Source: an uncultured Lachnospiraceae bacterium
GTDB lineage: Bacteria > Bacillota > Clostridia > Lachnospirales > Lachnospiraceae
Reading direction: 5' to 3'
Assembly (NCBI GenBank): GCA_910587295.1
Contig: CAJULP010000032.1
Location: 1-54,953 of the forward strand
Length of the DNA stretch: 54,953 nt
This document shows, one piece after another, positions 33,865 through 43,044 of the stretch (position 1 is its first letter; every line of letters starts with the position of its first letter). The notes beneath the pieces were generated by a model. That model worked only from the letters and a program-made list of their open reading frames with translations, was not told the DNA's origin and ran no database searches. The position numbers were made by a program, and so were the translations under genes.

Positions 33865-34993
33865 GATCTGCCTTCCCCTCTGTTTTAGCCATGCGGCAAA
33901 CTCGGTTTTTTATATCTGAAAACAAGACAATATCCCTAAAGCCATTTATTACAAGCTGATGATATATTTCCTGTTCATAACTTGTAGAGGACACCACAAC
34001 TTTATTTTCCCTGCTTAAAGCTGAATCCAATCCTACAACCTCTATCCCCTGATAAACGGTTCCTTGTATCTCTTTGTTATTATCAATAATTTTCAGGACA
34101 TTGACTTCCATGACATTTAATACTTTCAAACAAGCCTCTGCATTATTTCCCCTCCCAAATACCACAACCTCTTCTTTATGGGAAAAAACATTACTTAAAA
34201 TATTCTTCAGCAGTTTGTGTCCCCGCACAGTTTCACATAACCGCTCAAATAACTGCAAATAGTGCTGTTCGTTGACGATCGGGTAGTACTTTTCCTGTCC
34301 TTTATCATCCAGTTCCGATAAATATTTATTTGCAATCTCAAAACACTCCCATGCACATAACTCGTGATTCACCACACTATACCCAGTCATACAATAATGG
34401 CTAAACACGATAGGCACATATGAGAATTTTGCACCTTGATAAAATATCTTCAGCAGCCAATCATAATCCGATGCGATTTTGTAATGAATGTCAAAATGAT
34501 TCTCTTTTAGCAATTTCAACTTTGCCAGTACTGCCTGATGGCAGATTCCACGACATATGATGTCGTTAATATCTTTAAATTCCCCTTTTTCTCTGGTTTC
34601 TATCCCATTTTCGTATATTCTGCATACGTCGCCATACAGGACATCTATTGAGTCATCCAGAAAGCCTATGCATCGTCCTATTGAATTATCGGCCAGCCAG
34701 TCATCACTATTGATAAATATAACATAATCTCCTGTCGCACGGTCTATTCCCTTGTTCATAGCATCGTAAATGCCTGAATCTTTCTCTGAAATAAAATATG
34801 CTATCGAGTCTAAATATTTCGTGACAAGCTGCTGCGTTCCATCGGTAGAGTTTCCATCTATAATGATATATTCAATATTTCCATATGATTGGCCAAGCAC
34901 ACTTTTAATAGTACGCTCGATTGTTTTTACACCATTATAGACAACTGTGATGACGCTGATCTTATATGTTTCTTTTTCCATATCAGATTTCAT
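33848..34993 (-). CDS. GT2 glycosyltransferase (WfgS-like) with C-terminal Rossmann module
   Basis: A 381-residue protein. The GT-A domain has ISVITVVYNGVKTIERTI, IIDGNSTDGTQ, GIYDAMNKGI and the INSDDW motif, a pattern common in O-antigen glucosyl or galactosyl transferases of the WfgS/WcaA sort. The module begins near residue 270 with EVVVFGRGNNAEACLKVL, IIDNNKEIQGTVYQGI and KVVVSSTS. It overlaps the upstream gene by 11 bp. No good ribosome site is seen, so coupled translation is likely; an ATG four codons later is possible. Confidence 0.85.
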   Translation of the reverse strand: MKSDMEKETYKISVITVVYNGVKTIERTIKSVLGQSYGNIEYIIIDGNSTDGTQQLVTKYLDSIAYFISEKDSGIYDAMNKGIDRATGDYVIFINSDDWLADNSIGRCIGFLDDSIDVLYGDVCRIYENGIETREKGEFKDINDIICRGICHQAVLAKLKLLKENHFDIHYKIASDYDWLLKIFYQGAKFSYVPIVFSHYCMTGYSVVNHELCAWECFEIANKYLSELDDKGQEKYYPIVNEQHYLQLFERLCETVRGHKLLKNILSNVFSHKEEVVVFGRGNNAEACLKVLNVMEVNVLKIIDNNKEIQGTVYQGIEVVGLDSALSRENKVVVSSTSYEQEIYHQLVINGFRDIVLFSDIKNRVCRMAKTEGKADHEMEK

Positions 34994-35459
34994 ATAAAAT
35001 ATCTTCCAACGAAATAATGGGGCAATCTAATTTTTCAGACAGCTCTTTTTCAATTTCATTAAAAAAAACAATGGGTGTGACAACTACCGCATCAACTTCT
35101 GTCAATTGATCCTGCATAGTTACAACGTCTATGTCTGAACATATAGCCTCCGCATTTTTATCAATACCATATTTTATCTCAATATTACTGTTTTCTAATT
35201 CTTCTGCCAAACGTAGCCCAGCATAACTCATGCCATATACCGCAATCACCTTATATTGCATTTTTTCAAAATAATCAGCAAGATTCTTACCCTGCTGTTT
35301 TATTGCAACCCACTGATCCATCATTCGGTATAATGCCAAATGCTTTTCTGATATTCGCCATTGAGCCTCAACTTCCTTTTTCATTACCTGTCTTACTGCA
35401 ACAGCCGCCGCTGCTGCACCTCCAAGTATGGACAATGATGAAAGTATCATTTTTTTCAT
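34983..35459 (-). CDS. Membrane-anchored stand-alone Rossmann module, copy 1
   Basis: A 158-residue protein with a hydrophobic N-terminal helix (about residues 3-22, ILSSLSILGGAAAAAVAV) and a short charged helical stretch with LYRMMDQWVAIKQQGKNL. Then comes the module: VIAVYGMSYAGLRLAEELE, YGIDKNAEAICSDI, VDAVVVTPIV and CPIISLEDILYEI. No catalytic domain is attached. The product of 39147-39629 is a full-length paralogue. I start at the ATG at 35457-35459 because GGAG is eight bases before it; a GTG three codons earlier is possible. It could anchor other module-bearing enzymes to the membrane; that is a guess. Confidence 0.75.
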   Translation of the reverse strand: MKKMILSSLSILGGAAAAAVAVRQVMKKEVEAQWRISEKHLALYRMMDQWVAIKQQGKNLADYFEKMQYKVIAVYGMSYAGLRLAEELENSNIEIKYGIDKNAEAICSDIDVVTMQDQLTEVDAVVVTPIVFFNEIEKELSEKLDCPIISLEDILYEI

Positions 35460-35507
35460 GTCACTCACTCCTCACTTTTTTCGCACATAAAATTGAATAT
35501 ATTTTAC

Positions 35508-36554
35508 TTACTTTTCAAAGAAAAATAATCCATACCGATACTCACCATTATGTGAGTCATTATCATACTTATGGAGATCAACATTATACTCAATTTTTCC
35601 TTCGGCCGCACACGAAAATTCTTTTAGTTTCAAATTCGAAAAACACTCCACAATCGTGCTAGCACAAAATACCCTGTGTGCATTAAATTCTACTCTTTCC
35701 TTTCCGATCGGAAGTGAAAGGTATAATTTACCGCCCTTTTTTAATTTTTTTTGAATGTTGTCAAAACATTTAAAACATGCTTCCGGATCAATCGGATCTC
35801 CATACCTTCCAAGCCCAAAATGCTCCAAAGAACACAATGCAGATAAACTTGGTATACTTTCCGCATCGAATTGTGTAAGCTGCGTTGCATCATCAACGAT
35901 CGTATATAAGTTCTCTACCTGTGCAGGGAAAGGCCTGATATCAATTACATTTACTTGCATTCCTGTTGCAAGAAGATGAGCAATAAATCCATCTACACTG
36001 CTCCCTATATCATAATGTTCACAAACCCCTGATTTTATTATTTTTTTTGCCGCCCACAAGTCCTGCCAAAAATAATTCCCCATCACACCATTTTTAACAT
36101 ACTTTTCCCCTATGACCGGCCACATATATTCTTCTTGGATTTCAAAGCTTTTTCTATTATTTAATTTCTGATAAAGCTTTTTATCTTTCTCAAAAAATGA
36201 ATCAACATATATTCCATACTGGGCTTGATAATTAGTATAATTCTTCTCTCCCAATATTCTTTTTAATGTACTAGACGGCTTAACATAATTTGTCCTTTTT
36301 CCTCTCACAAGAAAAATAACCTTTGACAAATCAATCTGTGACGTAATGCACCAGTCATAAACCTCATCTGCAAAACGATTGGCCACAAAAATATAGTCGT
36401 AACCTTCTGCTATCTCTGTTGCACTAATCACGGGATAACCTAAGAAAGTTTCTTTCGTTTTCCTCGTCTCAATAAACCCCCTTATCTTTTCACCAAAACC
36501 ATTTTCGTATACATTCTGTGCTAACGGTCCTGTACCCCATATCCAAATATCCAT
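35508..36554 (-). CDS. DUF268 methyltransferase-like protein with N-terminal Rossmann module
   Basis: A 348-residue protein. Residues 1-90 are the module (DIWIWGTGPLAQNVYENG, FIETRKTKETFLGYPV, YDYIFVANR). The rest resembles DUF268, a methyltransferase-like family: HYDIGSSVDGFIAHLLATG, the CSLEHFGLGRYGDPIDPEA signature and LKKGGKLYLSLPIG. The start at 36554 follows AGGT by eight bases; the frame can be extended two codons to a TTG. The DUF268 reaction is not established to my knowledge. Confidence 0.82.
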   Translation of the reverse strand: MDIWIWGTGPLAQNVYENGFGEKIRGFIETRKTKETFLGYPVISATEIAEGYDYIFVANRFADEVYDWCITSQIDLSKVIFLVRGKRTNYVKPSSTLKRILGEKNYTNYQAQYGIYVDSFFEKDKKLYQKLNNRKSFEIQEEYMWPVIGEKYVKNGVMGNYFWQDLWAAKKIIKSGVCEHYDIGSSVDGFIAHLLATGMQVNVIDIRPFPAQVENLYTIVDDATQLTQFDAESIPSLSALCSLEHFGLGRYGDPIDPEACFKCFDNIQKKLKKGGKLYLSLPIGKERVEFNAHRVFCASTIVECFSNLKLKEFSCAAEGKIEYNVDLHKYDNDSHNGEYRYGLFFFEK

Positions 36555-36595
36555 AATCAATACCTGCTTTCTCCATTTTTCCTGACTGATAAACT

Positions 36596-37528
36596 TTACA
36601 ATACTTCTTTAAAATATTCTATCGTTTTTCTAAGACCTTCTTCAAGTGCTATATGAGGTTCCCATCCTAACTCTCTTTTAGCCAATTCAATAACAGGTTT
36701 TCTCTGCATTGGGTCATCTTGCGGAAGCTCTTTAAAAGTGATCTTAGATTTGGATTTAGTCAATTTTATTATCTTTTCAGCCAATTCCAACATAGTAAAT
36801 TCACTTGGGTTACCTATATTCACCGGCCCAGTAAAGCCCTCTTCGCTATTCATTAAACGATACATCCCTTCTATCAAATCTTCCACATAGCAAAAACTTC
36901 TTGTCTGACTGCCATCCCCATATATCGTAACATCTTTTCCTGTTAATGCCTGTACAATGAAATTAGACACCACTCTGCCATCATTAGGATGCATCCTCGG
37001 TCCATATGTATTAAAAATCCTCATGACCTTAATATTAAGGTTATACTGCCTATGATAATCAAAGAACAACGTCTCTGCCATCCGTTTTCCCTCATCATAG
37101 CATGAACGTATCCCAATAGGATTCACACATCCTCTGTAACACTCAGGCTGCGGATGAACCTCAGGATCTCCATATACCTCGCTTGTACTTGCCTGAAGAA
37201 TTCTCGCATGTACACGTCTTGCTAATCCCAACATATTCATCGCTCCAATTACGCTTGTCTTTGCGGTTTTTATAGGATCATACTGATAATATACCGGACT
37301 AGCCGGACACGCAAGATTATAAATTTCGTCCACCTCAACATATAACGGTTCCGTAATGTCATGTCTTATAAATTCAAAATATGGATTTGTCATCAAATGC
37401 CTTATATTATCTTTGCTTCCTGTAAAAAGATTATCTACACATATCACATCATTTCCTTCTTTTAATAATTTTTCACATAAATGTGAACCTAAAAAACCAG
37501 CTCCTCCAGTTACCAATACTCTATTCAT
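36596..37528 (-). CDS. UDP-glucuronate decarboxylase (UXS)-like SDR
   Basis: A 310-residue extended short-chain dehydrogenase. It has the NAD loop VTGGAGFLGSHLCEKL, the UXS/dTDP-sugar signature ACPASPVYYQYDPIKT, TSEVYGDPEVHPQ, the catalytic YxxxK (SCYDEGKRMAE) and RIFNTYGPRMHPNDGRV. By family it makes UDP-xylose from UDP-glucuronate. A related dehydratase step is the alternative, since the next genes act on 4-keto sugars. I start at the ATG at 37528; an upstream TTG is in frame. It has no Rossmann module of the shared type. Confidence 0.85.
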   Translation of the reverse strand: MNRVLVTGGAGFLGSHLCEKLLKEGNDVICVDNLFTGSKDNIRHLMTNPYFEFIRHDITEPLYVEVDEIYNLACPASPVYYQYDPIKTAKTSVIGAMNMLGLARRVHARILQASTSEVYGDPEVHPQPECYRGCVNPIGIRSCYDEGKRMAETLFFDYHRQYNLNIKVMRIFNTYGPRMHPNDGRVVSNFIVQALTGKDVTIYGDGSQTRSFCYVEDLIEGMYRLMNSEEGFTGPVNIGNPSEFTMLELAEKIIKLTKSKSKITFKELPQDDPMQRKPVIELAKRELGWEPHIALEEGLRKTIEYFKEVL

Positions 37529-37598
37529 AACGGTTTCTATTCCTTTCAACTCTACAAGTAGCTACCACTCTCTACACGCTTCATAATATTCTCTAAAT

Positions 37599-38030
37599 TC
37601 AAACAAACATGCCAGCAACATATGCTAAATACTCACTATACTCCCGAATATATTCATTTGCATCATAATGCTCACTTGCTAAAACAAGCATAATAGAGTC
37701 CTCAGAAAAATCATACATTTCTTTCCAAATCATGCTTTTTAAGTATAATCCCATGCGAGGCCTATCTAAAACAATAATCTTCTCTTCCCTGCCATCTGTC
37801 ATTTTAACTTTACTTGTTCCGCAAACATTTATCAATACAAATTCTGTCTTTTTATTTGCATGTTGTCCTCTTATGACGTTAGCATCTGAGCCATATATAT
37901 AAAAAACTCGTTTAATAGCAAATGGAATGTCAATCCCCTCTCCTTCTGCCACGATTAAGTTCCCTCTTTCATCTCCTTTTTCTTCGAAATTTAGAATACA
38001 ATACATATCTTTCAATGACGTTTTCAACAT
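37599..38030 (-). CDS. FdtA/QdtA-like sugar 3,4-ketoisomerase
   Basis: A 143-residue cupin. It shows DERGNLIVAEG, IPFAIKRVFYIYG, the active-site turn RGQHANKK, and WKEMYDFSEDSIMLVLASEHYD with a closing YIREY. In FdtA and QdtA the turn reads RGxHAHK and the histidines serve the ketoisomerase. Here the second His is Asn (near residue 59), so activity or specificity may differ. It normally works on dTDP-4-keto-6-deoxyglucose and hands the 3-keto product to the DegT aminotransferase encoded next. GAGG lies six bases before the start at 38030. Confidence 0.82.
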   Translation of the reverse strand: MLKTSLKDMYCILNFEEKGDERGNLIVAEGEGIDIPFAIKRVFYIYGSDANVIRGQHANKKTEFVLINVCGTSKVKMTDGREEKIIVLDRPRMGLYLKSMIWKEMYDFSEDSIMLVLASEHYDANEYIREYSEYLAYVAGMFV

Positions 38031-38053
38031 ACACATCCTCTTCTCACTAATTT

Positions 38054-39157
38054 TTAAAATGCATTTATTTTATCTATCACGTATTTCTGTTCCTCTTCCA
38101 GCATACCTGTATAAATAGGAATAGACAGCACTGAATCGGCATATTTTTCCGTAATAGGCAAACTGCCCTTTTCTATTTTTAAATATTGATATGCTTCAGA
38201 TTGATGCGGCGGAACAGGGTAATGTATTATAGTACCTATATTGTTATCTGCAAGATATTTACTCAACTCTTCTCTTTTATTGCACCTTATCACAAACTGA
38301 TGCCATACCGAATCACTATTCGGCCGTACATCCGGCAGCATAATAATACCATTATCTAACTCAGTTAAATATTTACTAGCGATTCTGCGTTTTTCACATG
38401 TGATTTCTTCAATATATTTCAACTTTATCCGGAGCATTGCTGCTTGAATCTCATCCAGCCTTGAATTTGCACCAACTACTTTATTATAGTATCGCTTCTC
38501 ACTGCCATAATTTCGAAACATATGTATGAAATCCCTGATTTCTTTATTGTTCGTAACAATTGCGCCACCATCACCATATGCTCCTAGGTTCTTAGATGGA
38601 TAGAAAGAAAAGCATCCTATATCTCCAAACGTTCCAACTTTTTTCCCGTTCCAGCAAGCACCATGTGCCTGAGCACAATCTTCCACAATATATAATTTAT
38701 GTTTTTTTGCAATTTTCATAACGGAAGACATATCTGCTGCTTGTCCATATAAATGCACAACCAAAATAGCCTTTGTCTTTTCAGTTATTTTTTCTTCTAT
38801 TCTGCTTGTATCAATATTATAGTATTCATCTGGCTCTACAAATACAGGAGTTGCACCATTAATCGATATCCCCATAACACTGGCAATATATGTATTTCCT
38901 TGAACAATAACTTCGTCTTCATTCTTTATCCCCAAGGCACGAAACGCTATCCATAGCGCATCCAACCCGCTTGCCACACCAACACAATACGCCGTACCTA
39001 AATATTGTGCAAACTCCTCCTCAAATCTCTTAACATTTTCCCCAAGCACATACCAGCCAGACCGCAATACCCGCAGCGCTGCCTCTTCATATTCTTTTTG
39101 GTGCGAAAAAAACTCTCGATCCATGCGATTAGGCATAATTTGAAAATCATATCTCAT
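38054..39157 (-). CDS. DegT/DnrJ/EryC1 aminotransferase (FdtB/QdtB-like)
   Basis: A 367-residue PLP enzyme. It has GSGLDAL-type cofactor loop VASGLDALWIAF, the VEDCAQAHGA Asp160 that holds the pyridine ring, and the Schiff-base Lys189 in SFYPSKNLGAYGDGG. It would aminate a 3-keto sugar to a 3-amino-3,6-dideoxyhexose (Fuc3N or Qui3N type) after the FdtA-like ketoisomerase. The dTDP-glucose supply genes rmlA and rmlB are not in the window. Its first 11 bases overlap the end of 39147-39629. Confidence 0.92.
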   Translation of the reverse strand: MRYDFQIMPNRMDREFFSHQKEYEEAALRVLRSGWYVLGENVKRFEEEFAQYLGTAYCVGVASGLDALWIAFRALGIKNEDEVIVQGNTYIASVMGISINGATPVFVEPDEYYNIDTSRIEEKITEKTKAILVVHLYGQAADMSSVMKIAKKHKLYIVEDCAQAHGACWNGKKVGTFGDIGCFSFYPSKNLGAYGDGGAIVTNNKEIRDFIHMFRNYGSEKRYYNKVVGANSRLDEIQAAMLRIKLKYIEEITCEKRRIASKYLTELDNGIIMLPDVRPNSDSVWHQFVIRCNKREELSKYLADNNIGTIIHYPVPPHQSEAYQYLKIEKGSLPITEKYADSVLSIPIYTGMLEEEQKYVIDKINAF

Positions 39158-39629
39158 TTAAAATATCCTCAATAGCAATAATGGGGCAATCAATTTTCTG
39201 CGACAATACATCAAAAACTTCATCAAAGCCACCTATCAAAGCCACTATTATTGTATCTACCGCATCTAACTCATCATTCGGCTTTACCATTCTTATATCT
39301 GATTGAATATTAGGAGCATTTCTATCAATTCCATATACAATATCTATTCCGGAATGTTCCAGTTCTTTCACTAAGCGCAACCCCACATCTCCCATTCCAT
39401 ATATAGCAATTCTCTTGTAATTATTCTTATCAAAATATATCTGCAGATTTTTTCCTTCTTGTTTCCTATATACCCATTGGTTCATCAACAAAAATAATGC
39501 CCTGTTTTTATCCGCCGCCGCCTTCCATGAATTAATGCATCTTTGTTGCAGCCTCAACAATAAAAAAAACACTACTCCTATTGTCACAAAAAGACATTTC
39601 AACAACCTGTATCTTCTTTTCAACATCAT
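39147..39629 (-). CDS. Membrane-anchored stand-alone Rossmann module, copy 2
   Basis: A 160-residue paralogue of the product of 34983-35459. The positively charged start MLKRRYRLLK and a hydrophobic helix (CLFVTIGVVFFLLL) predict an anchor with the rest in the cytoplasm. The linker LFLLMNQWVYRKQEGKNLQIYF and the module (IAIYGMGDVGLRLVKELE, YGIDRNAPNIQSDI, DTIIVALIG, CPIIAIEDILNEI) match copy 1 closely. No enzyme domain is attached. GGAGAGAT precedes two adjacent ATGs; either may be used. Confidence 0.75.
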   Translation of the reverse strand: MMLKRRYRLLKCLFVTIGVVFFLLLRLQQRCINSWKAAADKNRALFLLMNQWVYRKQEGKNLQIYFDKNNYKRIAIYGMGDVGLRLVKELEHSGIDIVYGIDRNAPNIQSDIRMVKPNDELDAVDTIIVALIGGFDEVFDVLSQKIDCPIIAIEDILNEI

Positions 39630-39644
39630 ATCTCTCCTACATCT

Positions 39645-40766
39645 CTATTTTTGAAGTTCAAAAACATAAAATCGTGAAACTGCCCTTCCATCTACAAAAT
39701 ATGGATTTTCAGGAACACTTGCAATATCTTGTTCAATCAATTTATAATCTGGAGCAAAAAAATTCTCTATCTGGTTCTCAGCAAAAATCCTTAATGGATA
39801 ACTTCCCTCATAGATACACTCTGGTACTGTTTCTCTGCATATACGCATTTTATCACTGACCAAAATCCGATCGAGAATAATATAATGTGGCTGTGCCTTC
39901 ATTATTTTAGAAATAACTTCCTGATATTGAGAAATATATTGCAAACTGGCAGATAACAATATAATATCAAGTTTATCCAATTTTTCCCAATGTTCTAAAG
40001 ATTTAATAAATTTTAATGTTCCATTCTCCAAGTTGTGCTGTCCATAATCTACAAAATGATCTTGTTCTACAACAATATATTCTAAATTTTTGATTTCTGC
40101 TAAGTATTCCTTGTTTTGAAAATATGTACTCCCAAGAGCCCCCCCTATATCCAGAATACGCACTCCCCTGTTTTGGTTTCGCAAGGCGCACCTTAAAAGG
40201 GGGGCACAAATGCAATAAACATACTTGTGCTCATAAAATAAGCATCCATCCCTCTCCCAGACAGCATCCCCGTTAACCACCTTATCCACCGCACTAATAA
40301 CTTTATTTAAAATTTTCACGTCATCATATCCATTACATTCATTGAGTGCTTCATCCCAATTACAGTAATTCCCAAAATAGCGGACCGCCGACACCTTTTC
40401 ATCAAACAGAAAATAAAACGGAGTGCTCTCATTATTTTCATACAACGTAACAATACGTTCCGTATAGCCGTACTGATTCACCAAAGCATTAATAATTTGT
40501 GTTTCTTTTCCAAAAACGGAAATTACTACCGCCTCAACATCTCCCCAATTAATTTCTTCCGGATCTTGTATAGTAAACCCAAAATATAAGTTTCCCTGTT
40601 TTTGCACATCAGTATCCAAAATACTTTGAACTTGATAAGAAAGTATATCTGTGTACTCAAACAATTTACAGGTATGCGTTCCCGCCCCCCAGATTACTAT
40701 ATTAGAAATATTTTTCAAAGCCTTTAATCTTCTATTGATATCAGTTACTTTTTCCTGCAAAAACAT
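39645..40766 (-). CDS. TIGR04325-type methyltransferase with N-terminal Rossmann module, copy 1
   Basis: A 373-residue protein. The module (about 20-115) has NIVIWGAGTHTCKLFEY, ILDTDVQKQGNLYFGFTI and AVVISVFGKE. The C-terminal part carries VRILDIGGALGSTYFQN, EYIVVEQDHFVDYG, and a late IILDR motif, the pattern of the TIGR04325 putative methyltransferases. It is collinear with the product of 41894-43012. One glycosyltransferase gene (40828-41862) lies between the two copies. Confidence 0.82.
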   Translation of the reverse strand: MFLQEKVTDINRRLKALKNISNIVIWGAGTHTCKLFEYTDILSYQVQSILDTDVQKQGNLYFGFTIQDPEEINWGDVEAVVISVFGKETQIINALVNQYGYTERIVTLYENNESTPFYFLFDEKVSAVRYFGNYCNWDEALNECNGYDDVKILNKVISAVDKVVNGDAVWERDGCLFYEHKYVYCICAPLLRCALRNQNRGVRILDIGGALGSTYFQNKEYLAEIKNLEYIVVEQDHFVDYGQHNLENGTLKFIKSLEHWEKLDKLDIILLSASLQYISQYQEVISKIMKAQPHYIILDRILVSDKMRICRETVPECIYEGSYPLRIFAENQIENFFAPDYKLIEQDIASVPENPYFVDGRAVSRFYVFELQK

Positions 40767-40827
40767 TTTATCCAGATACCTTCCTTATTACATTAGCAAA
40801 TACTCTTTACCTAAACCATGTATTCTT

Positions 40828-41862
40828 CTACATGTTTTTCAGACCATTACATTTGTATCCAATCCACTTTTCAAGCCCTTGGAACAAACCCTCTCTTACA
40901 ATAAACTGCTTTAATAAGTTCTTTGTGCCTAAAACTTGTTCAACATCGGCAGTCATATGACTAAAAGAAATTTGATATGTGTCTTCTAAAAACACACGGA
41001 TAAGTTTAATTTTATCAAAATATTCTCCATACAGCAGTCTAACCTTTCTCCCAGTTCCTCTTTGGCAAGGATTCCATAGGCTCAAATAGACCTTGCCATT
41101 ACTTAAATACTTCATTCCCTCAAAATGATAAAAAACTAAGCCAAACCGCCTGTTCTTATATGCCAGCCATATACTTCCATCCCTTTTCTCTAACAATGTG
41201 TACAAATGCAGATTCCATGGGGCAACTCCTGCGCCCAAATCCTGTACTTCATACACGCAGGTATACTTTAACCGCCACTTATCAGGATATTTTTGATCGC
41301 CAAGCTTCCCATCTTCAAATCTGTAATAGCACCAATCCAAGCAATCTTTCTTCCATTCTTCCAACACCTGCATTCCATCTGTATTGTTTAAAAATGTATT
41401 AAATTGTATACAATATTTGCCAAGTTTGAAAATCCCTTCCCCATAAGTGCAGTTTCTTTCAAATCCATGCCTGACTAAACCAACTGAACATTCCTTATCA
41501 ACAATTTCCTTTATAATCCCTGCCGGACTGGAAAAAAAATATATATCCGCATCAATGTATGTACATATATCCTCTTCACATTTAATCAGTACATATTCAA
41601 TCACAATGGGTGTACAAGTCCAGCAAAACTCCGCCCGGGTTCTTTCTTTCTGTATTTGCTGTAACGCCGGTGTCATAATTTCTCTTAAATGGATAACAGT
41701 GACATTTTTCAATTTCAAATCAGTTAAAATTTTATAGCACTTATTATCAAATGCAAAAACATATAACCTAAAATCTTTAATATGTTTTTTCATCGACCAA
41801 TAAAGCGCCAGTCCTTTATCTAGATAATTTGAATCAAATAATGTACAAAATACCGATGTCAT
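40828..41862 (-). CDS. GT8-like glycosyltransferase
   Basis: A 344-residue protein. It starts SVFCTLFDSNYLDKGLALYWS, similar to nucleotide-diphospho-sugar transferases that act on a mobile acceptor, and holds the YIDADIYFFSSP metal motif with a second QFNTFLN segment and DLGAGVAPWNLH. It lacks the shared Rossmann module, one of the few glycan-acting genes here without it. Donor unknown. A gap of 61 bp separates it from the next gene. Confidence 0.78.
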   Translation of the reverse strand: MTSVFCTLFDSNYLDKGLALYWSMKKHIKDFRLYVFAFDNKCYKILTDLKLKNVTVIHLREIMTPALQQIQKERTRAEFCWTCTPIVIEYVLIKCEEDICTYIDADIYFFSSPAGIIKEIVDKECSVGLVRHGFERNCTYGEGIFKLGKYCIQFNTFLNNTDGMQVLEEWKKDCLDWCYYRFEDGKLGDQKYPDKWRLKYTCVYEVQDLGAGVAPWNLHLYTLLEKRDGSIWLAYKNRRFGLVFYHFEGMKYLSNGKVYLSLWNPCQRGTGRKVRLLYGEYFDKIKLIRVFLEDTYQISFSHMTADVEQVLGTKNLLKQFIVREGLFQGLEKWIGYKCNGLKNM

Positions 41863-41893
41863 ATAAATTCCTCAAAAATTCCGTTAAAATGTA

Positions 41894-43012
41894 TTACTTA
41901 GATTCAAAAACAAAAAACTTTGAATGTGCTACATCGTCTTCAAAATATAAATCTGCTGGAACACTTGAATCATCACTTTCGATCATTACATAACCTGACC
42001 CAAAAAATTTCTCAATTTGGTCTTCACTAAATATTCTAATAGGATAGCTGCTCTTATATATCCACTCCGGTACAACTTCTTTACATATACGCATTTTTTT
42101 ACTAACAGTAATCCTATCAAGAATTATATAATGGGGCTTTGCCATATTGATTCTTGAAACAATCTCTTCATACTGCTCAATACATTGTAAACTACCGGAC
42201 AATAAAATAATATCAAACCTTCCACTTTTTTCCCAATTATCCGTAGATCGTATAAATTTTAAAATATCGCTCTCTAAGTTCTGATGCCCATAATCCGCAA
42301 AATTATCTTGTTCCGCAACAACATATTCTATATTTTTTACATCTGATAGATATTTCCTATTCTGAAAGTACGTACTTCCTAACGCCCCTCCTATATCTAA
42401 AATGCGCACACCCTTATTTTCATTTTGCAGCGCACACCTTAATATAGCAGCGCATAGGCAATAAACATACTTAGGTTTATAAAATAAGTAACCATCTCTT
42501 TCCCAAACAGCCTCTCCTTTTATCACCTTATTAATTGCATTACTTACGGTTTCTAAAATATTTATACTTTCATATCCATCACATTCTTCATATGCATCGC
42601 TCCAGGTTTCATAATCACCAGAATAATGTAACGTCGATATTTTTTCATCGTACAAAGAATAGAATGGCGTACATTTATTCTCCTCATACAATTTAACAAT
42701 ATCTCCTGAAAATCCCAACTCATCTACAAGCATTTCTGTAATCTGCTTTTCTTGACCAGGCACAGAAATAACAACTGCACCGACATTCTCCCAAACGATT
42801 TTCTTTGGATCTTGTACCACAAATCCAAAATATGGATTCCCTTGCTTTTCTTTACTTATATCCACAATACCTTTCAAGTCATACATCATTATATTTGTAC
42901 ACTCAAAAAGCTTACAGGTATGCATACCTGCTCCCCATATTATGATATTAGAAATATCTCTCAGCACTGTCAGTTTATTATTGATTTCACTCACTTTTTC
43001 CCACAAAAACAT
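41894..43012 (-). CDS. TIGR04325-type methyltransferase with N-terminal Rossmann module, copy 2
   Basis: A 372-residue paralogue of the product of 39645-40766, with the module NIIIWGAGMHTCKLFEC, IVDISKEKQGNPYFGFVV, AVVISVPGQE and the methyltransferase core VRILDIGGALGSTYFQN, EYVVAEQDNFADYG. The two differ across the whole length, so the duplication is not recent. Two copies suggest two different methylation sites or acceptor sugars. Confidence 0.82.
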   Translation of the reverse strand: MFLWEKVSEINNKLTVLRDISNIIIWGAGMHTCKLFECTNIMMYDLKGIVDISKEKQGNPYFGFVVQDPKKIVWENVGAVVISVPGQEKQITEMLVDELGFSGDIVKLYEENKCTPFYSLYDEKISTLHYSGDYETWSDAYEECDGYESINILETVSNAINKVIKGEAVWERDGYLFYKPKYVYCLCAAILRCALQNENKGVRILDIGGALGSTYFQNRKYLSDVKNIEYVVAEQDNFADYGHQNLESDILKFIRSTDNWEKSGRFDIILLSGSLQCIEQYEEIVSRINMAKPHYIILDRITVSKKMRICKEVVPEWIYKSSYPIRIFSEDQIEKFFGSGYVMIESDDSSVPADLYFEDDVAHSKFFVFESK

Positions 43013-43044
43013 ATCATCAATCTCCTTTTTTTATAATCTAATCA

